DNA from: Lachnospiraceae bacterium UBA4317
Lineage (GTDB): Bacteria; Bacillota_A; Clostridia; Lachnospirales; Lachnospiraceae
Reading direction: 5' to 3'
Assembly: GCA_002394525.1 (NCBI GenBank)
Contig: DGUF01000015.1
Coordinates: 2,692 to 11,720, forward strand
DNA: 9,029 nucleotides
The notes under the pieces were generated by a model. The model was given only the letters and a program-made list of their open reading frames with translations. It had not been told where the DNA came from and searched no databases. Position numbers and translations under genes: made by a program. Shown piece after piece: positions 1-6,472 of this stretch (position 1 is its first letter; every line of letters starts with the position of its first letter).

Positions 1-132
1 GAGTTCGGCCCTCTGATCGTCTCCATCGATTCCTACGGAAGAAACTACTTCGAAGAGAAGAAAGTGGAGTATAATAAGAAAAAGGACGAGCAGGTGGAAC
101 TGATCAGCAGGCAGGTCGGATTCATCAAATAA
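1..132 (+). CDS. Fumarate hydratase / L-tartrate dehydratase beta subunit, C-terminal fragment
   Basis: Only the last 43 codons are in the window; the 5' part lies upstream. The fragment begins EFGPLIVSIDSYGRNYFEEK and ends QVGFIK before TAA at 130-132. The 'EFGPLIVSIDS.G...FEE' pattern followed by a lysine-rich tail is what I recognise from the C-terminus of the beta subunit of two-subunit class I (iron-sulfur) hydratases, which dehydrate malate to fumarate or L-tartrate to oxaloacetate in the cytoplasm. The alpha subunit gene would be expected just upstream. The next gene is a D-malate/tartrate dehydrogenase and a malic enzyme begins at 8782, which supports a dicarboxylate role. Fumarate and tartrate versions cannot be separated from this tail. 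The call rests on a short, recalled motif. Confidence 0.72.
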   Translation, partial: EFGPLIVSIDSYGRNYFEEKKVEYNKKKDEQVELISRQVGFIK

Positions 133-246
133 GGGTTTGTCGAGGTGAGGGGACGGGCCTCAGCGGATCCATCCTTTGGACATGAAAGCTCTTCGCGCGG
201 AGATACCAGGGCTTGCGTCTGCTCGGGGCGGGCAATGTCCCAACTC

Positions 247-273
247 GCATCCCGTGTTGAAGACACGGGATGC
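247..273. repeat. Perfect hairpin, 11-bp stem
   Basis: GCATCCCGTGT at 247-257 is the exact reverse complement of 263-273, with loop TGAAG. It forms one of the two terminal hairpins of the larger fold-back element and has no T-run after it, so it is not an ordinary terminator. Confidence 0.75.
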
Positions 274-290
274 TCAGACAGTGCGGACAA

Positions 291-321
291 CAATTTCCCG
301 GCTGTGAGAGCCGGGAAATTG
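291..321. repeat. Perfect hairpin, 13-bp stem
   Basis: CAATTTCCCGGCT at 291-303 pairs exactly with 309-321 around loop GTGAG. It is the second terminal hairpin of the fold-back element. No T-tract follows; the sequence runs into ACCCGCCCC, which itself pairs back to 225-232. Confidence 0.75.
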
Positions 322-481
322 ACCCGCCCCTCTCATCCGCTTCGCCAGGTATCTCCAGCGCTCATCACATCATGTCCGTCAGGATGGACCCGCTTCGGCC
401 CTGACTCCCGCTCCCCCGGCAAATTGGGAAGATGAGGCTCGTTCCTTCCCAGGCAGTGTGGCCGGAGATGACAAGGGGACA

Positions 482-547
482 GGTGTGACAGAGGGACAGG
501 CACCGTGTCACACTGCTGTGACACGGTGCCTGTCCCTCTGTCACACC
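482..547. repeat. Long near-perfect palindrome, REP-like, 31-bp arms
   Basis: Positions 482-512 are the exact reverse complement of 517-547, separated by a 4-nt loop CTGC at 513-516. The arms contain GAGGGACAGGCACCGTGTCA on the left and its complement on the right. Imperfect pairing may continue outward, with AAGGGGAC at 473-480 facing GTCCCTT at 554-560. From memory, GTGACACGGTGCCTGTCCC-type palindromes recur as dispersed intergenic repeats in many bacteria and are often linked to REP-associated Y1 transposases. No transposase is in this window. It could also act as a transcription end or an mRNA stability element, although no T-run follows. Confidence 0.8.
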
Positions 548-606
548 CGGCTCGTCCCTTCCCTGCAAACCCTCATTTACAGGACAGCTGATACGGAGGA
601 GTATTT

Positions 607-1674
607 ATGAAAGACTATAGGATCGCAGTGATCGCAGGCGACGGGATCGGCCCGGAGGTCATGGCGGAGTGTAAAAAAGTGCTGGATGCCGCAGCAGCCA
701 TGGACGGCGGATTCCGCTTTGATTTCACAGACTTTCCCTGGGGCTGTCAGTACTATCTGAAGACCGGGAAAATGATGCCGGAGGACGGGATCGAGACCCT
801 GCGCGGCTTTGACGCGATTCTGCTGGGCGCCGTGGGCTATCCGGGGGTCCCGGACAATATCTCCCTGCGCGACCTCCTGATCCGGATCCGGCACGATTTC
901 GACCAGTATATCAACCTGCGGCCGGTGAAGCTTCTGCAGGGTGCAGACTGCCCACTCAAAAATGTGAAGCCGGAGGAGGTCAACATGACCTTTATCCGGG
1001 AAAACACGGAAGGGGAGTACTCTGGCCAGGGCGCCTGGCTCTATAAGGGGCAGCCGAATGAAGTGGTCATCCAGGACAGTGTATTCTCCAGAAAAGGGAC
1101 GGAGCGCGTGATTCGCTATGCCTATGAGCTGGCCAGAAAGGAGCATAAAACCCTGACCAGCGTCAGCAAGGCCAATGCCCTCAACTACTCCATGGTATTC
1201 TGGGACAGTATTTTTAAAGAAGTGGGCGAAGAGTATCCGGATGTCGAGACGCATTCGCTTCTGGTGGACGCGGCGTCCATGTTTATGGTCAAAGACCCTG
1301 CCCGTTTCCAGATCGTTGTCACATCCAACCTCTTCGGTGACATACTGACCGACCTGGGCGCCGCCATTGCCGGCGGCATGGGCCTGGCGGCCGGCGCCAA
1401 CCTCAATCCGGAGCGGAAATTCCCCTCCATGTTTGAGCCCATCCACGGTTCGGCCCCGGACATCGCAGGGACACAGACCGCCAATCCCCTGGCGGCCATC
1501 TGGTCCGCCTCCCAGCTCCTGGACTTTTTCGGGCATGAGGACCTGGGCAAAAAGATCCTGGACACCATGGAGATCATGCTGTCTGACCATCAGGACAGCC
1601 TGACCCCGGACCAGGGCGGCAGCGCCACGACTTCAGAGTGCGGAGATGCATTTGTCAGGTTACTGCATGCATAA
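607..1674 (+). CDS. dmlA: D-malate / tartrate dehydrogenase (decarboxylating), isocitrate/isopropylmalate dehydrogenase family
   Basis: This 355-residue cytoplasmic enzyme is predicted to oxidise D-malate (to pyruvate and CO2) or tartrate, with NAD and a divalent metal. Family features are the N-terminal IAVIAGDGIGPEV loop, NLRPVKL (R105, with R95 ten residues before), R131 in the IRENTEGEYS block with Y138, K188 in TSVSKAN, and the metal-binding aspartates D221, D245 and D249 (NLFGDILTDLG). HGSAPDIAGT is the nucleotide-site segment. The IRENTEGEYS block, FDQYINLRPV and WGCQYY look like DmlA/TtuC rather than isopropylmalate dehydrogenase. Length is normal. GGAGGAG at 595-601 sits 5 nt before the ATG and fixes the start. 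The preceding 474-bp gap with fold-back repeats leaves open whether it is co-transcribed with the hydratase gene. Tartrate and D-malate preference cannot be told apart by reading. Confidence 0.9.
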   Translation: MKDYRIAVIAGDGIGPEVMAECKKVLDAAAAMDGGFRFDFTDFPWGCQYYLKTGKMMPEDGIETLRGFDAILLGAVGYPGVPDNISLRDLLIRIRHDFDQYINLRPVKLLQGADCPLKNVKPEEVNMTFIRENTEGEYSGQGAWLYKGQPNEVVIQDSVFSRKGTERVIRYAYELARKEHKTLTSVSKANALNYSMVFWDSIFKEVGEEYPDVETHSLLVDAASMFMVKDPARFQIVVTSNLFGDILTDLGAAIAGGMGLAAGANLNPERKFPSMFEPIHGSAPDIAGTQTANPLAAIWSASQLLDFFGHEDLGKKILDTMEIMLSDHQDSLTPDQGGSATTSECGDAFVRLLHA

Positions 1675-1757
1675 ATGAGTCAGGCTGATACGTCCCCGCT
1701 GACTCCCCGTCCCCGCCGGATTCCCCCTGGAGAGCATCGCGTCGAAAAGGAAAGGAC

Positions 1758-1786
1758 TGGATAAAGCCCCGTATTTGCTTTATTAT
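1758..1786 (+). promoter_or_regulatory. Candidate sigma-A promoter for the marR gene
   Basis: TGGATA (1758-1763), a 17-bp spacer and TATTAT (1781-1786) match the -35/-10 consensus at 4/6 and 5/6. Transcription would start near 1793, exactly where an inverted repeat begins. No TTCGCATTGCGAA palindrome like those upstream of the next gene is seen here, so autoregulation through that site is not indicated. Confidence 0.4.
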
Positions 1787-1793
1787 CATAAAG

Positions 1794-1853
1794 GAGGCAG
1801 TCTCAGCGCTTCTGAAAAAAGGGGATCTGACTGCCTCGGGGATGTGGCAGATC
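1794..1853 (+). promoter_or_regulatory. marR leader with alternative hairpins
   Basis: GAGGCAGTC (1794-1802) pairs exactly with 1829-1837, enclosing a smaller TCAG/CTGA hairpin (1803-1806/1812-1815). A competing pairing is GATCTG (1824-1829) with CAGATC (1848-1853), which overlaps the right arm of the first stem. The two cannot form fully at once. Whether this regulates marR is unknown. The segment also contains AAAGGAGG (1790-1797) with no good start codon after it, so no leader peptide is called. Confidence 0.35.
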
Positions 1854-1903
1854 TGAATGATACAGGCAGACCCGGCAAGATGGTCTGAACAGTGGGGACA
1901 GAT

Positions 1904-2347
1904 ATGGATATGGATGGACAGGAACAGGAAAAGGTGCCCTATGGAGAACAGCTCTACAGAGTGCTCTTTCAAATTGTCGGAAATAAGAAAAACGCAAGCC
2001 TCCTGGAGAGCCTGCGCGGGGAAAACGCGGTCCTGACCTGGCTGGTGCGCCAGCAGGAGGATGTTCATCCCGGAGACCTGGCGGAAAAGCTGTCACTTGT
2101 TCCGGGAAGAATGACGGATATTCTCAAGACCCTTGAGAAGAAGGGAATGATCCGCAGGGAACGCGATCCGGAGGACCGCAGGCGGGTCCTGGTCAGGATC
2201 ACCCCCAAGGGGGCCCGCAGCGTGATGGACCGCCGGGAACAGATCCGGGTCCAGTACAGCGGCCTCTATGAGGAGCTTGGTCTCGATGACACCATTAAGC
2301 TGATCGAGCTTCTGCACAAAGTGAACCGGTATTTCGATGAGATGTGA
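1904..2347 (+). CDS. MarR-family transcriptional regulator
   Basis: This is a small cytoplasmic DNA-binding protein of 147 residues from the ATG chosen here. A helical N-terminal dimerisation segment precedes a winged helix-turn-helix. VHPGDLAEKLSLVPGRMTDI (about residues 55-74) is the helix-turn-helix, and DPEDRRRVLVRITPKG (about 88-103) is the MarR wing with its DxRR signature. A C-terminal helix ending KVNRYFDEM completes the dimer interface. GGGGA at 1894-1898 fits the ATG at 1904; the ATG at 1910 and GTG at 1892 are alternatives in frame. It lies directly upstream of the large acyl-ligase/condensation enzyme and is read in the same direction. It probably represses that gene through the paired palindromes between them, with a small ligand or pathway product as inducer. 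That link is inference from position. Confidence 0.9.
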   Translation: MDMDGQEQEKVPYGEQLYRVLFQIVGNKKNASLLESLRGENAVLTWLVRQQEDVHPGDLAEKLSLVPGRMTDILKTLEKKGMIRRERDPEDRRRVLVRITPKGARSVMDRREQIRVQYSGLYEELGLDDTIKLIELLHKVNRYFDEM

Positions 2348-2447
2348 ATCAAGAGGAGAGTCAGGGGGGACGTAACAGATTGACTCACTTGAATCATTGT
2401 GCAGTTATGATAAATTCACGCGCAAGGAGTTATAAAGTTTGTACATG

Positions 2448-2462
2448 TTTCGCATTGCGAAG
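2448..2462. promoter_or_regulatory. Operator-like palindrome, copy 1 (TTTCGCATTGCGAAG)
   Basis: The core TTCGCA-T-TGCGAA is a perfect 13-bp dyad at 2449-2461. It overlaps the -35 element of the candidate promoter (TTGCGA 2455-2460), so a bound dimer would block RNA polymerase. The same 15 bp recurs at 2544-2558, 96 bp downstream, about nine helical turns. It is a likely site for the adjacent MarR protein. Confidence 0.65.
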
Positions 2463-2483
2463 TAAAATTTGTATCTGTATACT
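2455..2483 (+). promoter_or_regulatory. Candidate sigma-A promoter for the large enzyme gene
   Basis: TTGCGA (2455-2460), a 17-bp spacer and TATACT (2478-2483) form a good -35/-10 pair, placing the start of transcription near 2490. An overlapping alternative is TTGTAC (2439-2444), an 18-bp spacer and TAAAAT (2463-2468), which would hold operator copy 1 within its spacer. In both cases copy 1 lies in the promoter, which fits repression. Confidence 0.6.
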
Positions 2484-2490
2484 TTCTTTT

Positions 2491-2534
2491 GTCCGGCGGG
2501 AAAGGATGCCGGACCGGAGAAAGAATTTTTTTTT
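2491..2534 (+). promoter_or_regulatory. 5'-end hairpin and T9 tract in the leader of the large enzyme gene
   Basis: GTCCGGC (2491-2497) pairs perfectly with GCCGGAC (2508-2514) around a 10-nt loop. After CGGAGAAAGAA comes an unbroken run of nine T (2526-2534). With transcription starting near 2490 the hairpin would be at the extreme 5' end of the mRNA, where it could protect against decay. The 11-nt gap before the T-run makes it a poor intrinsic terminator, but attenuation is possible. Confidence 0.45.
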
Positions 2535-2543
2535 ATTCATATA

Positions 2544-2558
2544 TTTCGCATTGCGAAG
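2544..2558. promoter_or_regulatory. Operator-like palindrome, copy 2 (TTTCGCATTGCGAAG)
   Basis: This is identical over 15 bp to copy 1, and both are followed by YAAAA. It lies in the leader about 28 bp before the start codon region, downstream of the promoter. Binding here could form a roadblock or cooperate with copy 1 through a DNA loop. Identical dyads of this length 96 bp apart are unlikely by chance. Confidence 0.65.
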
Positions 2559-2586
2559 CAAAAGGCCATAAGCCTGGCGGAAAGGA

Positions 2587-5500
2587 ATGAATATGATCAC
2601 AAGAGACAATATCCACACCCTGGGAGACCTGCTGGAAAACGCGGCCCTGGATTATGAAAACCAGGTCTTTGTCCGCTATGAGAAGGACGGGATCGTCTAC
2701 GAGAAGGGCTACCGGACCTTCGCCATGGACGCGCGGGCAGTGGCCCACTGGGCTGTGAACAAGAGCGGGGAGCTGGGCAAGAAGCTCCATGTCGCCATGA
2801 TCGGCAAAAACAGCTATGAGTATATGACGGTCCTGATGGGGGTCGCGGTTTCTGGCAATGTGGCGGTCCCGCTGGATGTGCAGCTGAGCAAGGAGGCCTT
2901 TGTCGAGAACCTGGAGCGGGCCGAGGCGGACATCCTCTTCTTTGATTATGAATATCTGAGCGAGGCGGAATACCTGCAGGAGGCCTGCGGCTGTGTGAAG
3001 GAGATCATCTGTATCCAGCAGCGCAAGCACCATTTTTCGACGCCCCAGATCCACAGGGAGTTCCGGATCCCGCATTTCTCCTATCTGGCGGAGCCCGGAG
3101 ACTGCGCCGTGATCATTTTTACCTCCGGCACGACCGGCCACGGCAAGGGGGTCATGCTGTCCCACGCAAACCTTCTGGACAACCTCTTCAGTTCAGATGA
3201 CGCCAGGGAGACCTGCCTGAGCATCCTGCCCATCCACCATGTCTTCTGCATCAGCGGTGACCTGCTGCTGGTCATGCGGTACGGGAGCACGCTCTGCCTC
3301 TGCGATGACGTGTCCAAGTTCCTCTATTACATCGACCTCTTCCAGCCGACCATGCTCAGGATCGTGCCCATGATGGCCAAGATGCTGCTCAACCGGGTGG
3401 CGATCGCGGCCAAAAAGCATCCGGACCAGGATCTGGACTATCTGAAGTCCCAGATCATGGGATCCAGGCTCCACAAGATCGTCAGCGGCGGCGGTTACCT
3501 GTCCGAGGCCCTGGCCAGGGGTCTGGCAGAGCTGGGCGTCGTCACGGGCCAGGGCTACGGCATGTCCGAGTGCGCCCCCAAGATCTCGGCGCCTGACTAT
3601 GGAAATATGGAAAAGATCGCCTCCGTCGGCCGGCCCGTGCGCGGCTGCCAGGTCCGTTTTGTCGACGGGGAGATCCAGGTCAAGAGTCCCTCGGTCATGA
3701 TGGGCTATATCAACGATCCCGAGCTGACTGCGGAGGCCCTGACGGAGGACGGCTGGCTCTGCACCGGCGACCTGGGCTACATGGACGAGGACGGCTACCT
3801 CTATCTGAACGGCCGCAAGAAGAACCTGATCATCCTCAGCAACGGCGAGAATGTGTCTCCCGAGCTGATCGAGAACAAATTCGACAGCGACCGTCTGATC
3901 CAGGATATCATCGCCTTCGGCGAGGGGGACGCCATCGAGGTCGAGGTCTATCCCAACTATGAATATGCCCAGGTCCACGAGATCCGGGATATCGAGGCGG
4001 CTGTCAATGAGATCATCGCGCAGCACAACGAGGACCTTCCCTCCTACGCGAAGATCTCTGGCTGCACGATCCGCAAAGACCCCTTCCCCAAGACGTCCTC
4101 CAAAAAGATCATCCGCAAGGTCTATTTCGATAATAAAGAGGCGAAGAGCGCCAGGAAAGAGAACCTCCTGCAGCCTGTCACGGAGCTTCAGCAGAAGCTG
4201 TCCGAGATCATCGCGGCCGTGACCGGCGGCGAGCCGATCGGCACGGACATGAACCTCTACCAGAACGGCCTGGATTCCCTGGCCAGCGTCATGCTGATCG
4301 AGGAGCTGCAGACCCAGCTGGATGTCGGCGTGACCCTGACCGAGCTCATGGAGTCCAACACCATCCTCAAGCTGGAGGACCTGATCCTGCAGAAGCAGGG
4401 CCAGGAAAAGATGGACTACAGCCCCCGCCCGGTCTATCCGTTGACCTCCATGATGATGTATTTTTCCTATATCATCGCCGGCAACACGACCGGCAACCTG
4501 CCCTTCGTCTTCCGTCTGGACGATTCGGTGGACCTGGACCGGCTCAGGGAGTCCTTCCGCAAGCTCATGAATGTCCATCCGGCCCTCAAGGCCATCATCA
4601 AACCCACGGAGCAGAAGTACTACGCGGTCTTCCGCGATGACGCGAGGGAGATCGAGATCCCCGTCCACCAGTGGACCGAGGCCGAGGTGGAGCAGAGGAT
4701 GCAGGCCCTGCTGGTGCCCTTCCGCTATCGTGAAGACGACAATCTGGTCCATATCGCCCTGGCGCAGACCGAGGCCCACAAGTACATGTTCTTTGATGTG
4801 GCCCATGTCATCGGCGACGGGATCACCATGAACATCCTCATGGAGGACCTGAAAAAGATCTACGACGGGGAGGAGGTGCCCAAGGAGCGCTATTCCTTCT
4901 ATGAATATATCCTGGATGCCAGGGCCAAAGAGGAGTCCGGCGTGCGCGAGCGCGACTGCGCGGCCGTTGATCAGCTGATGCAGGGTTACCGCATGCGCCA
5001 GTCCCTCCTGACCCGTCACGACAGGCAGGACTGCACAAAGGGCATCTACGGTGTCATCCGCCGCAGATTGGACCGGATCGTCCGCAAGGAGATCCTCTAC
5101 TACTGCAAAAAGAACAACGTCTCGGAGAATGCCCTCTTCCTGTCGGCCTTCAACTACACGGCGGCCCTCTTCGCCGACGAGAGCGATGTTTTTGTCAACA
5201 GTATCCACAGCGGGCGGACCGACGGCCGCTGGACCGGCCTGGCCGGCTGCCTCTTCAAGACCTACCTGTGCAGGTACGAGCGGATCCCCCACGAGAAGGT
5301 CAATGAGCTGATCACCAGGACCGGCGGCCAGATCATGGAGACCATGAAAAACTACACGCCGGTCTCCAGGATGGGCGACATGTTCCTCCAGTACCAGGGC
5401 GATATCCTCAGCGTGCCCACGCCCGGCGATGCGCCCGGCGAGCGCCTGCACTGCCTGCAGCTGGATTCCCTGCCCTTCCACATGCAGATCATGTACGACG

Positions 5501-6204
5501 AGGACGGTTTTTACACAGAGCTCCGCTACTGGGAGAACCGCTTTGACCGGCAGACCCTGGAGATCTTCCTGACCTGCTACGAGGAGATCGTCCGGGCCAT
5601 GATGGAGGAGACTTCGGTCCGCCGCCTCAAGCGCCACCTGCCCGACCAGGTCTATCCCATCCACTTCTACGTCAACGGGAGCAGCCTGAACGAGGAGGCC
5701 GGATTCGAGCTCCTGCCCGGAATCGACCGGGCGGTCAACCAGGACAGACGACTCAAGGTCTATATCCTGGACGAGGGCTACCGCAAAAAGCCCTACGGAG
5801 CCTGGGGCCCCCTCTATGTCATGGACTACCAGCCCGCCCAGGTCGGCGAGGTCATCGAGAATCCCTACGGCCCCGGCACCCTCTACGCGACCGGCCTCAA
5901 GGCCAGAATCCTGCCCGACGGCACGGTTGACTTCCTGGAGAAGTGCGGCAGAGAGGTCGTGACCGACGGCGTAGGCGGCCGCCGCTTCTTTGACCTGGCC
6001 GCGGCCGAGGCGAGACTGAAGGCCTGCGAAGGCATCCGGTCGGCAGCCGCCTACCTCAAGTACAATACCGCCACCAACGAGATGAACCTCTACGCGGACA
6101 TCGAGGCGGAGCCCGGCTTTGACAGGGCCGCCTGCCTGGACCACCTGAAGGAGACCTGCCCGCCCGAGCTGGTGCCCGTGGACCTGATCCAGACAGGGGT
6201 CTGA
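2587..6204 (+). CDS. Multidomain acyl-AMP ligase - carrier protein - condensation domain enzyme with partial C-terminal adenylation domain (NRPS-like)
   Basis: This 1205-residue enzyme has at least four parts. Residues 1-515 are an ANL acyl-adenylating domain: ATP loop TSGTTGHGKG (179-188), YGMSE (324-328), TGDLGYMDEDG (393 on), and C-terminal lysine K507 in PKTSSKKI. The motifs resemble fatty-acyl/aryl-CoA ligases more than amino-acid A domains. About 535-605 is a carrier domain with GLDSL; S564 would carry phosphopantetheine. About 612-1015 is a condensation domain with AHVIGDG (739-745), keeping the catalytic H740 but not the first His of HHxxxDG, plus a C5-like GCLFKTYLCRYE. About 1016-1205 resembles the end of an NRPS A domain (VYILDEG 1058-1064, LYATG 1099-1103, ARILPDG) with no ATP loop before it. 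No thioesterase or reductase domain is present. The start at 2587 uses GGCGG; an ATG at 2593 with AAAGGA 6 nt upstream is equally likely. Control is probably by the MarR neighbour. Product unknown. Confidence 0.85.
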   Translation: MNMITRDNIHTLGDLLENAALDYENQVFVRYEKDGIVYEKGYRTFAMDARAVAHWAVNKSGELGKKLHVAMIGKNSYEYMTVLMGVAVSGNVAVPLDVQLSKEAFVENLERAEADILFFDYEYLSEAEYLQEACGCVKEIICIQQRKHHFSTPQIHREFRIPHFSYLAEPGDCAVIIFTSGTTGHGKGVMLSHANLLDNLFSSDDARETCLSILPIHHVFCISGDLLLVMRYGSTLCLCDDVSKFLYYIDLFQPTMLRIVPMMAKMLLNRVAIAAKKHPDQDLDYLKSQIMGSRLHKIVSGGGYLSEALARGLAELGVVTGQGYGMSECAPKISAPDYGNMEKIASVGRPVRGCQVRFVDGEIQVKSPSVMMGYINDPELTAEALTEDGWLCTGDLGYMDEDGYLYLNGRKKNLIILSNGENVSPELIENKFDSDRLIQDIIAFGEGDAIEVEVYPNYEYAQVHEIRDIEAAVNEIIAQHNEDLPSYAKISGCTIRKDPFPKTSSKKIIRKVYFDNKEAKSARKENLLQPVTELQQKLSEIIAAVTGGEPIGTDMNLYQNGLDSLASVMLIEELQTQLDVGVTLTELMESNTILKLEDLILQKQGQEKMDYSPRPVYPLTSMMMYFSYIIAGNTTGNLPFVFRLDDSVDLDRLRESFRKLMNVHPALKAIIKPTEQKYYAVFRDDAREIEIPVHQWTEAEVEQRMQALLVPFRYREDDNLVHIALAQTEAHKYMFFDVAHVIGDGITMNILMEDLKKIYDGEEVPKERYSFYEYILDARAKEESGVRERDCAAVDQLMQGYRMRQSLLTRHDRQDCTKGIYGVIRRRLDRIVRKEILYYCKKNNVSENALFLSAFNYTAALFADESDVFVNSIHSGRTDGRWTGLAGCLFKTYLCRYERIPHEKVNELITRTGGQIMETMKNYTPVSRMGDMFLQYQGDILSVPTPGDAPGERLHCLQLDSLPFHMQIMYDEDGFYTELRYWENRFDRQTLEIFLTCYEEIVRAMMEETSVRRLKRHLPDQVYPIHFYVNGSSLNEEAGFELLPGIDRAVNQDRRLKVYILDEGYRKKPYGAWGPLYVMDYQPAQVGEVIENPYGPGTLYATGLKARILPDGTVDFLEKCGREVVTDGVGGRRFFDLAAAEARLKACEGIRSAAAYLKYNTATNEMNLYADIEAEPGFDRAACLDHLKETCPPELVPVDLIQTGV

Positions 6205-6429
6205 AAGGCGGAGGAACGCCCGGCCTGAGGCGTCATCCCAAAGGCATTTCGCGACGCAGGTGCAGGCGATGGAAGGCTTGGAAAGCTTTCGGACCGGGAG
6301 CTCATTCCGGTAACGTGTCCTGCCTGAGGCTGGGACGCCGGGAAACGGAAAATACTTCCGGATATCGAAACCGGGAACCGAAACCCCTGCCTTCCGCCTG
6401 CCATCCGTGGCAAAGAAAGCAGCTGAAGA
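6205..6429. other. Non-coding spacer with weak inverted repeats
   Basis: No gene is supported here. GCAGGC and GGAAGGC at 6262-6277, split by GAT, can pair with GCCTTCCGCCTGC at 6389-6401, enclosing a small hairpin CGGAA/TTCCG (6346-6350/6356-6360). GCCTGAGGC occurs at 6223-6231 and 6322-6330. These may be remains of a decayed fold-back repeat, but none is strong. Confidence 0.3.
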
Positions 6430-6472
6430 ATATAGCAAGGATATAGCAAGAATATGGCAAGGAGCAGCAAGG
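6430..6472. repeat. Short tandem repeat, 11-bp unit ATATAGCAAGG
   Basis: Three consecutive 11-bp units (ATATAGCAAGG, ATATAGCAAGA, ATATGGCAAGG) cover 6430-6462, followed by a 10-bp variant AGCAGCAAGG (6463-6472) and a partial AGCAGCC. The last units form the left arm of the following terminator. The array may have arisen by slippage. Confidence 0.7.

Larger units (their letters stand above)
136..423. repeat. Large multi-stem fold-back element (possible structured RNA or MITE-like repeat)
   Basis: The two halves of this non-coding stretch are complementary in a strictly nested order. Paired blocks are 136-139/420-423, 155-159/397-401, 162-166/390-394, 168-175/381-388, 178-185/370-377, 199-207/348-356 and 225-232/323-330. 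Two perfect hairpins sit inside the last pair, at 247-273 and 291-321. The result is a long interrupted rod ending in two hairpins. It begins 3 bp after the stop codon of the upstream gene. No conserved pieces of RNase P, tmRNA, SRP RNA or group II intron domain V were seen. It could be a large structured 3' UTR or ncRNA, or a non-autonomous fold-back mobile element. The pairing is seen directly; the nature is inference. Confidence 0.6.

Noticed and set aside
136..423. Retron ncRNA, group II intron, tmRNA, RNase P or SRP RNA
   Set aside because: No reverse transcriptase gene is nearby, and none of the conserved sequence pieces I know for these RNAs is visible.
145..435. A 96-codon plus-strand frame inside the fold-back region
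   Set aside because: It has no ribosome binding site, runs straight through the inverted-repeat arms and hairpins, and the product looks like random composition.
577..1590. A 337-codon minus-strand frame opposite the dehydrogenase
   Set aside because: It mirrors a well-supported coding frame, lacks a good ribosome binding site and has no family resemblance.
2380..2411. Promoter TTGACT ... TATGAT after marR
   Set aside because: The spacer is 20 bp, which is too long; the promoter overlapping operator copy 1 is much better placed.
2344..2571. A 75-codon frame overlapping the end of marR
   Set aside because: It covers the promoter and both operator dyads, has no family resemblance and lacks coding-like composition.
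6205..6412. A second copy of the 136-423 fold-back element
   Set aside because: Some arms can pair, but the sequence does not align with the first element and the stems are short and irregular.
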